Assembly (NCBI GenBank): GCA_002415895.1 | Contig: DIAV01000316.1 | Location: 2,615 to 9,843 of the forward strand | Source: Anaerolineales bacterium UBA5069 | GTDB lineage: Bacteria; Chloroflexota; Anaerolineae; Caldilineales; Caldilineaceae | Length of the DNA: 7,229 bases | Reading direction: 5' to 3' | In this document: piece by piece, positions 1-5,599 of the stretch | Position numbering within the stretch: the stretch's first letter is position 1 | Layout of the letters: each line of letters starts with the position of its first letter | The notes under the pieces: generated by a model | What the model saw: the letters and a program-made list of their open reading frames with translations, nothing else | Told to the model about the DNA's origin: nothing | The model's database searches: none | Made by a program: the position numbers and the translations under genes

Positions 1-58
1 GTCACCGCAACGGCTACCGTCACCCAATAGCCTGCAATCAGGCTGCGCCGCAATGAAT

Positions 59-64
59 GAGAGG
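59..64 (+). promoter_or_regulatory. Ribosome binding site of the oxidase subunit I gene
   Basis: The purine run GAGAGG ends 11 bases before the ATG at 76 and is the only Shine-Dalgarno-like stretch near it, so it supports that start. No -10/-35 pair is visible in the 75 bases to the left, which fits a gene expressed as part of an operon starting upstream of the window. Confidence 0.55.
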
Positions 65-75
65 ATGATGCACTG

Positions 76-1782
76 ATGGCTGTTCAAACGATGTCGGCGC
101 CCCAGGTCAAGGCGGCGCCCACCCCTGTGGTGATGACGGCACGCGATACACGCACGATCCATCGGATTACGGGCATTTCCATTGGCATTGCCATGGCGGC
201 GCTTTCCATTGGCGTGACTTTGGGCGTCTTCCAGGGCATGGAGCACGCCGGTTTTGATTGGTACTGGGCGCTGCGCCCATTGCTCATCAAGAGCTACTAC
301 CAGGGCCTGACGCTCCACGGTGTGCTCAACGCACTGGTGTGGACGACCTTCTTCATTGTTGGTTTCTTCACCTTTGCCGTCACCAACTCCTTCAAACGCC
401 CGCTGAAATACCCGTGGGTAAGCTGGCTGGGGCTGGGTATGATGACTGTAGGCCTGTTAATTGCGGCTTATCCATTGCTTGCCAATCTCGCGACTGTGCT
501 CTACACCTTCTACCCGCCGCTGCTGGCCGACTGGACCTTTTATGTGGGTCTTGTGCTGGTGGTGGTTGGCTCGTGGGTCATGGGCTACAGCATGTACTTT
601 ACCTTTGGCGCATGGCGCAAGGAGCACCCGGGCGAAACGACGCCGTTCATTGCCATGTCCTCCATTGTGACAATGGTCATGTGGCAAATTGCCACCCTGG
701 GCGTGGCCGCCGAAATCCTCTTTCTCATTCTGCCCTGGTCCTTTGGCTGGATCGAGGGGACGGATCCGCTGCTGGCGCGCACGCTCTTCTGGTACTTTGG
801 CCACCCGCTGGTCTACTTCTGGCTGCTGCCGGCCTACGTCTCGTGGTACGGCATGTTGCCCGCGCAGACCAACGGCAAGATGTTCAGCGAGCCACTTGCG
901 CGCCTTGTCTTCTGGCTCTTCCTCCTCTTCTCAACGCCCGTTGGTTTTCACCACCAGTACACCGACCCGGGCATTCCCCAGGGTTGGAAGTACCTGCACA
1001 TGATCTTTACCATGGGCGTTGGTTTCCCCAGCCTGCTCACGGCCTTTACGGTGGTGGCTTCGCTGGAGATCGGTGGCCGCGCCCGCGGCGGCAAGGGCTG
1101 GCTGGGGTGGATTCCGCGCCTGAACTGGGGCAGTGCTTCCTACACGGCGCAGAATTTGGCAATGATTCTCTTCATTTTTGGCGGCATTGGCGGCCTGATC
1201 AATGCGTCGTATGACTTGAACCTGCTTGTGCACAATACGTCGTGGATTCCCGGCCACTTCCACCTGACAGTGGGTTCGGCGACGACGCTTACATTCATGG
1301 GCATCATCTACTGGCTGCTGCCCAAAGTGACGGGGCGCAAGCTGCTCTCCAATAAGCTGGCGCTGGCGCAGGCGTGGACGTGGTTTGGCGGCATGATTCT
1401 GTTCTCCAATGGCTATCATGCCATGGGGCTCTACTACGGCGCACCGCGGCGCACCATGCTGGGGGCAACGCCCTACTTTGACCCGCGCTGGCAGCCTTTC
1501 CTCTTTGAGTCGCTGATTGGTGTGACGCTGCTGGCGATTAGCGCGATTCTCTTCTTCACCGTGGTGATTGGCACGCTGATGCGCGGCAAGAGCACTGTGC
1601 AGATTGAGATGCCGGTGGCGCAGCCCTATGAGCCGGGCCCCACGCCGGCGTGGCTCGACCGCTGGGCCCCCTGGATTTGGGGTGCAGTGGCCTTGGTGGT
1701 CATCTCCTACGGTCCCATGCTCTTCCAGCTTGTGCGCGACATTCAGTTGCACGCGCCGCCCACGAATCTGCGCTTCTGGTAG
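76..1782 (+). CDS. cbaA: ba3-type (B-family) cytochrome c oxidase subunit I
   Basis: Catalytic subunit of a membrane terminal oxidase that reduces O2 to water with electrons from cytochrome c and pumps protons. At 568 aa it is close to the 562 aa of Thermus thermophilus ba3 subunit I. All metal ligands are visible: His81 (LTLHGVLNAL) and His396 for the low-spin heme, His394 (IPGHFHLTVG) for the high-spin heme, and His243, His292 and His293 (GFHHQYTDPG) for CuB. Tyr247, in GHPLVYFWLLPAY, is the residue cross-linked to His243. The spacings 243-292 (49) and 292-394 (102) equal those of the Thermus enzyme (233-282-384). Leu245 replaces the Glu of the A-family GHPEVY motif, so the enzyme is B-family using the K proton channel. 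About a dozen or more hydrophobic segments run from residue 30 to 555, ending in a short polar tail. The partner CuA subunit II is not in the window and is probably upstream. Family and completeness are near certain; the symbol follows Thermus usage. Confidence 0.96.
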   Translation: MAVQTMSAPQVKAAPTPVVMTARDTRTIHRITGISIGIAMAALSIGVTLGVFQGMEHAGFDWYWALRPLLIKSYYQGLTLHGVLNALVWTTFFIVGFFTFAVTNSFKRPLKYPWVSWLGLGMMTVGLLIAAYPLLANLATVLYTFYPPLLADWTFYVGLVLVVVGSWVMGYSMYFTFGAWRKEHPGETTPFIAMSSIVTMVMWQIATLGVAAEILFLILPWSFGWIEGTDPLLARTLFWYFGHPLVYFWLLPAYVSWYGMLPAQTNGKMFSEPLARLVFWLFLLFSTPVGFHHQYTDPGIPQGWKYLHMIFTMGVGFPSLLTAFTVVASLEIGGRARGGKGWLGWIPRLNWGSASYTAQNLAMILFIFGGIGGLINASYDLNLLVHNTSWIPGHFHLTVGSATTLTFMGIIYWLLPKVTGRKLLSNKLALAQAWTWFGGMILFSNGYHAMGLYYGAPRRTMLGATPYFDPRWQPFLFESLIGVTLLAISAILFFTVVIGTLMRGKSTVQIEMPVAQPYEPGPTPAWLDRWAPWIWGAVALVVISYGPMLFQLVRDIQLHAPPTNLRFW

Positions 1783-1797
1783 GCTGGAGTAGCAGAT

Positions 1798-1874
1798 TGC
1801 AGCGCAACAAGTAAAAAAACATGCCGCCGGATCCTATGGGATTCGGCGGCATGTTTTTTACTTGTTGCGCTGCA
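1798..1874. terminator. Bidirectional rho-independent terminator (long inverted repeat)
   Basis: The arms 1798-1829 and 1844-1874 are complementary except for one bulged A: there are seven As on the left and six Ts on the right. An inner stem pairs ATCC (1831-1834) with GGAT (1839-1842) around a TATG loop. The GC-rich core CCGCCG/CGGCGG has an A-tract on one side and a T-tract on the other, so either strand gives a stem followed by a U-run. It lies 15 bases after the oxidase stop and 11 bases from the stop of the opposing gene, exactly where a shared terminator for convergent genes belongs. The roughly 30-bp arms are longer than a typical terminator. Confidence 0.88.
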
Positions 1875-1885
1875 GGGTGCAGCCC

Positions 1886-2755
1886 TTAGCTCTCTCTCGC
1901 CACGGGTAAGCGCGCGGCAATCATCTGCACCACCTCATCGCCGCTGGATTCAATCGGCTTATCGGTCACGTCCAGTGTGGAAAAGCCGCTGCGGTAGACA
2001 AAGTGATTGTATTCGCGCAGTTCTTCCACAATGCCGGCGCGGTCCGTGTAGAGACCCTCTTCCGTGCCCATGTTTTGCTGTCGCCACTTGCGGTGCGCCA
2101 TGAGCTGTGCGGGCGCAATTTGCAGCGCGACGATGCGTCGCTGGTCCACTTCCTTGAGTTCGGCGGGCGGCTCCACATAGGGAACAATAGGGACGTTGGC
2201 CACTTTCCAGCCCAGCATGGAGAGGTACATGCTGAGCGGTGTTTTGCCACAGCGCGAAGGCCCTACAATAATGATATCGGCGTTCAACAGGCCATCGGTG
2301 TGCTTGCCGTCATCGTGCGCGACGGTAAACTCAATCGCCTCGACGCGCCGGAAGTAGGCGATTTGCTGCTGGCGATAGAGCCCCGGCACGCCCAGCGGCT
2401 CCTGGCCAAGCTCCTTGCTCAAGTGGTCAATCAGACTGCCGGCCAAATCAAACGCATAGATGCCACGCGCTGCCGCACGCTCAATCAACAGTGCCCGCAA
2501 CCTTTTGTTGACCAGTGTGTGCAAGATGCAGCCGCCGGCCCCTTCGGCGCTCTCTACAACTGCATGGATTTCTTCGGCCGTGCTGATATTGGCCACAATG
2601 TGGATGGGCGCCTGGACGCGAAACTGGGCGAGTACCGTGCGCGCCAGCAACTCACCGGTTGCGCCTGTACCGCCCGATACGACATAGATGGGGCTTCCGG
2701 CAACGGCCACATAGGATCGGATGGCGGGGCCGGGAGGAGTTGTGTCTGCGTTCAT
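1886..2755 (-). CDS. Pyruvate dikinase / PEP synthase regulatory kinase-pyrophosphorylase (DUF299)
   Basis: Bifunctional cytoplasmic regulator of PEP synthase (PpsR type) or pyruvate phosphate dikinase (PDRP1 type). By family knowledge it inactivates the target by ADP-dependent threonine phosphorylation and reactivates it by Pi-dependent dephosphorylation with release of pyrophosphate. The 289-aa product has the family layout: an N-terminal PIYVVSGGTGATGE segment (residues 22-35), a P-loop GPSRCGKT (165-172) followed by PLSMYLSMLGWKVANVPIVP, then YTDRAGIVEELREYN (236-250) and the closing STLDVTDKPIE (259-269). The ATG at 2755 is chosen because homology begins shortly after it and a perfect -10 element lies just upstream. 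The in-frame ATG at 2836 lies inside an intergenic repeat and would add 27 low-complexity residues. The N-terminal motif, usually SDxTGxT, reads SGGTGAT here. Neither possible target enzyme is in the window, so which one it controls is open. It is transcribed toward the oxidase gene and ends at their shared terminator. Confidence 0.93.
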   Translation of the reverse strand: MNADTTPPGPAIRSYVAVAGSPIYVVSGGTGATGELLARTVLAQFRVQAPIHIVANISTAEEIHAVVESAEGAGGCILHTLVNKRLRALLIERAAARGIYAFDLAGSLIDHLSKELGQEPLGVPGLYRQQQIAYFRRVEAIEFTVAHDDGKHTDGLLNADIIIVGPSRCGKTPLSMYLSMLGWKVANVPIVPYVEPPAELKEVDQRRIVALQIAPAQLMAHRKWRQQNMGTEEGLYTDRAGIVEELREYNHFVYRSGFSTLDVTDKPIESSGDEVVQMIAARLPVARES

Positions 2756-2761
2756 GTCGCC

Positions 2762-2770
2762 ATTATAGCA
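2762..2770 (-). promoter_or_regulatory. Extended -10 promoter giving a probable leaderless mRNA
   Basis: On the minus strand the sequence reads TGCTATAAT, a perfect TATAAT (2767-2762) with the extended-10 TG. No TTGACA-like hexamer is seen 16-18 bases further up, which is normal for extended -10 promoters. Six bases separate the hexamer from the ATG, so transcription starting at the usual distance would begin on the A of the start codon at 2755. There is no Shine-Dalgarno sequence, which agrees with a leaderless message. Confidence 0.72.
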
Positions 2771-2785
2771 GAGTGGAAGACCGGT

Positions 2786-2891
2786 GGAGTGGTAAGTGGT
2801 AAAGGGTTGATTGGTTGATTGCTTGGCTGCAACCAATCAACCAATCAACCAATCAACCAATTACCCCTTACCAGTTACCCCTCACCACTCC
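2786..2891. repeat. Imperfect inverted repeat with tandem 8-bp units
   Basis: The element fills the gap between the stop of the exported-protein gene and the promoter of the DUF299 gene. Its outer ends are GGAGTGGT (2786-2793) and ACCACTCC (2884-2891). The right half holds four tandem AACCAATC units (2831-2862, the last with a final T), and the left half has about two units of the complement. A perfect 17-bp stem pairs 2805-2821 with 2834-2850 around a 12-base loop, and a second register 8 bases further (2842-2858) pairs equally well. No strong U-run follows on either strand, so it is a poor intrinsic terminator, although it could act as an mRNA 3'-end stabiliser. It resembles the short tandem intergenic repeats known from cyanobacteria and other GC-rich bacteria. 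Whether it recurs in this genome cannot be seen here. Confidence 0.8.
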
Positions 2892-5276
2892 CTACTTCGC
2901 CTCCATCGTGTCCAGATAGATCACGCCTGAGGCCGCGTTTTCGGATGGGTAGTCGAGGACGATGGAATGCAGCCTGATGGGGAAATCAAGCTTCTTTTCG
3001 CCACTGCCGCCGGACACAATGCCCACCGGCCAGGATCCACTCGTGTCCAGTTGCGCGGTCATTGTGCGCCAACCGGTGTGATTAATCTGCCCAAAGGTAA
3101 ACTGCCACACCTGGCCGCCGGCGTCTGCGACCCACACATTGAGGAAGTTGCCCGAACCATCGCCATAGACTGCCATGTTCAGCGTGCTGGGTGTACCTGC
3201 AATCGGCCTATCCTGCGAGAAGACAACGTAGTTCTTGCCGCCGGGCACGTTGGCGGGGAAGTCATATTCCAGCCTGCCCGACGCGGTACCCCACTTTACC
3301 TGCTCTGTGGACTGCGTGAAGGTGCCCCATGCTTCGTCACCACGACGCCACGTGCCAAAGACATCAAAGTTGGTCACCACGCCGGGGCGCAGGGTGGCGA
3401 CTGCAACCACAACAGGCGCCTTTGTGGGTGCTACTGTTGGCGCAGCGGTTGGCCGCAGCGTAGGCACGGGCGTCGATGTGGGGGTATTCACACGTGCAGC
3501 CCTGCGCGTGGCTGTTGGCGCAGTGGTTGGCGTGGGCGTAGCCGCCACGGCGATGACCGGAACGTCGGTGCATGTACTCTGGGCGAGTTCTACAAAGGCG
3601 CTGCTTACCCAGCCCTTCGCATTGAGCGCGGTCACCTTGATCCAGGCGCAGTCGTCCGTGCGCGCCTCTACAAAGACGAGATCGCCCTGCGCAAGCATGG
3701 CAATCACGGGTGTGTCGGACCCGGGCGTGTCGTGCACCCTAAGCGCCTTGGAGGTAATGGACCCGACGATGCTTCCAGCCTTCAGCGTGGGGCGGGGCGT
3801 GGGCGTTAGGGTGGCGGCAGGTGTAGCCGTCGCCGGCGCCGTAGCCGTGGCTGTCGGCTTGGCCAACGTGGGGACGGGCTGCGGGGTTGGCGCAGTTGTG
3901 GGCGCGCCGGTGGCAGCATCTGCGCCGACTGCATAGATGGTCAGCAGGTCGAAGTCGGCACGCGCCGGCTGTGCCGCGCTTGCCGTTGGGCCAGAAAGCA
4001 CGGCCAGCCCTAGTCTGCGGGCAGAACGCTCCTTGGCTGTAGCCGTGAATGCGTATGCACCATTGAGGAAGACAGTGAAGGTGTCCCCAACCGCTTCAAT
4101 GCGCAGCCGGTTTGGGCCAGTCGCAAGGAATGGCAGCGTGTCGAGGTTGACACCCTGGCGTGAGCTGCCCGCCGTGTCTTGATAGATGACATCCAGCGTG
4201 CCCGGATCCGGGACAAGAGCAAAGATATATGCGCTGCTTTCGTCTATAAGCGCATTGGAAGAGACGAAGAGGAAGCCGTACATATTATCCTCACCGCCAT
4301 CCTGGGGTGTGATACTGACCTCGGCGATGAAGTCCCCAAAGTCACGGTCCGGGAGGCGGGCTACGACGAGGTCATCAGTAACCAGCGATGCCAGTGTGGC
4401 CACACCAGTGCGCACCTCGTACGACATCGAACTGTCCGCGGGCCATGCTTCCAGTTCACCCGGTTCGTTAAAGGAAGTCGCGAAGAGCAGGTCACCATTG
4501 GGGCGCGGCGCAACGGCTGTGGGCGCTGGGGCTTCGGGCGCTGTGGCTAAAGGTGGGGATGGGGCGGTCGGTGCGGGCGCAGATGCACCAGGTGCATAGA
4601 TGCGCAGATCGGCGAAGCGCGCCACTGCCGCTGCGCCCGGGGCCAGATCGTCGGGCGAAACCAGTGTCAAGCCCATGCCGCCTGCACCCAGTGCGGTGTC
4701 CTGCGCCTGCAGGGCAAACGCGCCATTGAGGTAGACCGTAATGCTGGCACCCACGGCCTCCACGCGCAGGCGGTTGGGCGCAAAAGCATTCCACGGCAAT
4801 TCGGCCAGCGCAACTGTGCCATGTTCGACAACATCTTCCTTGCGCCCGCCGGCAACCAGCGTGTCCAGGGCAAGACTACCCGCGCTTGGGTCCACATAGA
4901 GGCTGTAGGCATTGACGTTGCTATCGGGAGGGCCGTCGGCGCGGAAGAGGATGCCCTGTTGTGTGCCTGCCGGCTCCACACCCGGCAGCAGATCAACCTC
5001 TGCAACGAAGTCGCCAAAGGACTCTCCCGCGAGCACAGCCGTAAGCACGACGCCTGGTGTTGTTGAGGAGATGGTCGCGATGCCATCTGCGGCCGCATAT
5101 GTCATCCATTCGGCGCCGAAGGCGGCTTCAAGCCCGCTGGCGTCGGTAAATGCGGCGGCAAAGAGCAGCGCGCCATTGGCGCGTGGCGCGACCGTTGGTG
5201 CTTGCGCCAGCGCGGGCGCAGGGAGCAGGAGCAGCACGGCAAAGAGCAGAAACGCACATTTGCGGATCATCAGCAT
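2892..5276 (-). CDS. Exported multidomain protein: duplicated beta-sandwich domains, SH3b and C-terminal carbohydrate-binding-like domain
   Basis: Predicted secreted protein of 794 aa with no recognisable catalytic domain. Residues 1-24 form a signal peptide: M-L-M-I-R-K, then a hydrophobic core, then ALA before Gln25. There is no lipobox. Two related domains follow, at about 32-228 and 258-449, each with matching landmarks: NGxLLFAxxF, FGDFxAEV, PNRLRxEAVG, TVxLNGAxA and a final IYA. They resemble LamG/DUF1080-type concanavalin-like sandwiches. A Pro/Thr/Ala linker (about 452-497) leads to an SH3b domain (about 498-565; LRVHDTPGSDTPVIAMLAQG, then DCAWIKV and GWVSSAFVEL). Cys543 and Cys569 flank its second half and could form a disulfide. 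A second Pro/Thr linker (about 578-622) precedes a C-terminal jelly-roll-like domain (about 634-791; YGDGSGNFLNVWV, IVLDYPSENASGVIYLD). The architecture suggests cell-wall or polysaccharide binding at the surface. That role is inferred; the domain borders are read by eye. The start at 5270 is almost as likely as 5276. Confidence 0.9.
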   Translation of the reverse strand: MLMIRKCAFLLFAVLLLLPAPALAQAPTVAPRANGALLFAAAFTDASGLEAAFGAEWMTYAAADGIATISSTTPGVVLTAVLAGESFGDFVAEVDLLPGVEPAGTQQGILFRADGPPDSNVNAYSLYVDPSAGSLALDTLVAGGRKEDVVEHGTVALAELPWNAFAPNRLRVEAVGASITVYLNGAFALQAQDTALGAGGMGLTLVSPDDLAPGAAAVARFADLRIYAPGASAPAPTAPSPPLATAPEAPAPTAVAPRPNGDLLFATSFNEPGELEAWPADSSMSYEVRTGVATLASLVTDDLVVARLPDRDFGDFIAEVSITPQDGGEDNMYGFLFVSSNALIDESSAYIFALVPDPGTLDVIYQDTAGSSRQGVNLDTLPFLATGPNRLRIEAVGDTFTVFLNGAYAFTATAKERSARRLGLAVLSGPTASAAQPARADFDLLTIYAVGADAATGAPTTAPTPQPVPTLAKPTATATAPATATPAATLTPTPRPTLKAGSIVGSITSKALRVHDTPGSDTPVIAMLAQGDLVFVEARTDDCAWIKVTALNAKGWVSSAFVELAQSTCTDVPVIAVAATPTPTTAPTATRRAARVNTPTSTPVPTLRPTAAPTVAPTKAPVVVAVATLRPGVVTNFDVFGTWRRGDEAWGTFTQSTEQVKWGTASGRLEYDFPANVPGGKNYVVFSQDRPIAGTPSTLNMAVYGDGSGNFLNVWVADAGGQVWQFTFGQINHTGWRTMTAQLDTSGSWPVGIVSGGSGEKKLDFPIRLHSIVLDYPSENAASGVIYLDTMEAK
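3434..3530 (-). repeat. Repeated 19-mer in the second Pro/Thr linker
   Basis: Two 19-base copies, 3434-3452 and 3512-3530, differ at a single base and lie 78 bases (26 codons) apart in the same frame. Both encode Thr/Pro/Ala-rich linker sequence of the exported protein. This fits linker growth by slippage or local duplication, although biased codon choice for TPA-rich peptide could also produce some of the similarity. Confidence 0.5.
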
Positions 5277-5278
5277 TT

Positions 5279-5287
5279 CCCTTCCCT
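5279..5287 (-). promoter_or_regulatory. Ribosome binding site of the exported-protein gene
   Basis: On the minus strand the purine tract AGGGAAGGG lies just before two in-frame ATGs at 5276 and 5270. The AAGG core is 9 bases from the ATG at 5270 but only 3 from 5276. The more distant AGGG suits 5276, at 7 bases. The tract therefore allows both starts, and both leave a complete signal peptide. Confidence 0.55.
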
Positions 5288-5421
5288 GGGTGGATTGAGG
5301 ATGGGGAGAGTAAAGCGTCACACGGCCGGCATGTGTGATGGACGAACGGGCGCACCGCCGGATGCGCTTGTGGTTCGTTGCAACGTGATGCGGGCGCATG
5401 ATGTCTGTGCTGGGTTCATTC

Positions 5422-5436
5422 CCTCTATAATAGAGG
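5422..5436. promoter_or_regulatory. 15-bp palindrome embedding a -10 hexamer
   Basis: CCTCTA and TAGAGG form 6-bp arms around TAA, and a perfect TATAAT occupies 5426-5431 on the plus strand. The minus strand reads TATTAT at nearly the same place, so a promoter in either direction is possible. No -35 match is seen at standard spacing either way. It could be an operator overlapping a promoter, for example for the leftward exported-protein gene with a leader of about 145 bases. Confidence 0.35.
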
Positions 5437-5533
5437 CTAAGCGTGACGCATGAGCGGGTGTAGAGGCAGATGTCACCAATATTTGGGGGCATCTATCATC
5501 GGCATGGCACAGGGCCGCGCCGCAGAAATTCTA

Positions 5534-5562
5534 TGGACATTTCCCCTGCGCTGTGCGATAAT
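5534..5562 (+). promoter_or_regulatory. Sigma-70-type promoter of the rightward two-gene unit
   Basis: TGGACA (5534-5539) and GATAAT (5557-5562) are separated by the optimal 17 bases, and TG at 5554-5555 adds an extended -10. Each hexamer differs from consensus at one base. Transcription would start near A5569, giving a leader of about 31 bases that contains AGAGG (5582-5586) upstream of the ATG at 5600. This is the main reason for choosing the 5600 start over the open frame from 5450. Confidence 0.75.
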
Positions 5563-5599
5563 ACACCGAATCCTTAAGAAAAGAGGCGTCATTTTCGTT

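Larger units (their letters stand above)
5277..5599. other. Divergent intergenic region (323 bp)
   Basis: This region separates the leftward exported-protein gene from the rightward unknown gene. It contains the exported gene's ribosome binding site (5279-5287), a TCACAC-N9-GTGTGA inverted repeat (5318-5338), a 15-bp palindrome around TATAAT (5422-5436) and a strong rightward promoter (5534-5562). The frame of the right-hand gene stays open back to an ATG at 5450. That extension encodes unconvincing, Cys/Arg-rich sequence and would place the best promoter inside the coding region, so I treat it as non-coding. No convincing -35/-10 pair was found for the leftward gene. Confidence 0.7.

Noticed and set aside
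1..76. Possible 3' end of an upstream gene, for example oxidase subunit II
   Set aside because: All three plus frames give a short open tail, ending at 28-30 (TAG), 54-56 (TGA) or 74-76 (TGA, overlapping the oxidase ATG). None shows a recognisable motif, so I cannot say which is real.
931..1752. Long minus-strand open frame inside the oxidase gene
   Set aside because: It lies antisense to a certain gene and has His/Arg-rich composition typical of antisense translation of membrane-protein codons.
2003..2818. Long open frame on the plus strand opposite the DUF299 gene
   Set aside because: It mirrors the codon periodicity of the minus-strand gene, which has a clear P-loop family match; the plus-strand product shows no motif.
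2756..2836. N-terminal extension of the DUF299 protein from the ATG at 2836
   Set aside because: It would be translated from the intergenic repeat and across the -10 element, and it lies outside the family homology.
2831..2862. CRISPR-like array
   Set aside because: The units are 8 bp and directly adjacent, with no spacers and no cas genes; this is a simple tandem repeat in an inverted-repeat arm.
3235..3936. Val/Gly/Ala-rich open frame opposite the Pro/Thr linkers
   Set aside because: It is the complement of low-complexity Thr/Pro/Ala codons in the exported protein, which produces a repetitive VGVG-like translation with no independent support.
5450..5599. N-terminal extension of the 427-aa protein from the ATG at 5450
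   Set aside because: It encodes Cys/Arg-rich sequence without a plausible fold and contains the best promoter in the region; the start at 5600 has a leader and an SD-like site.
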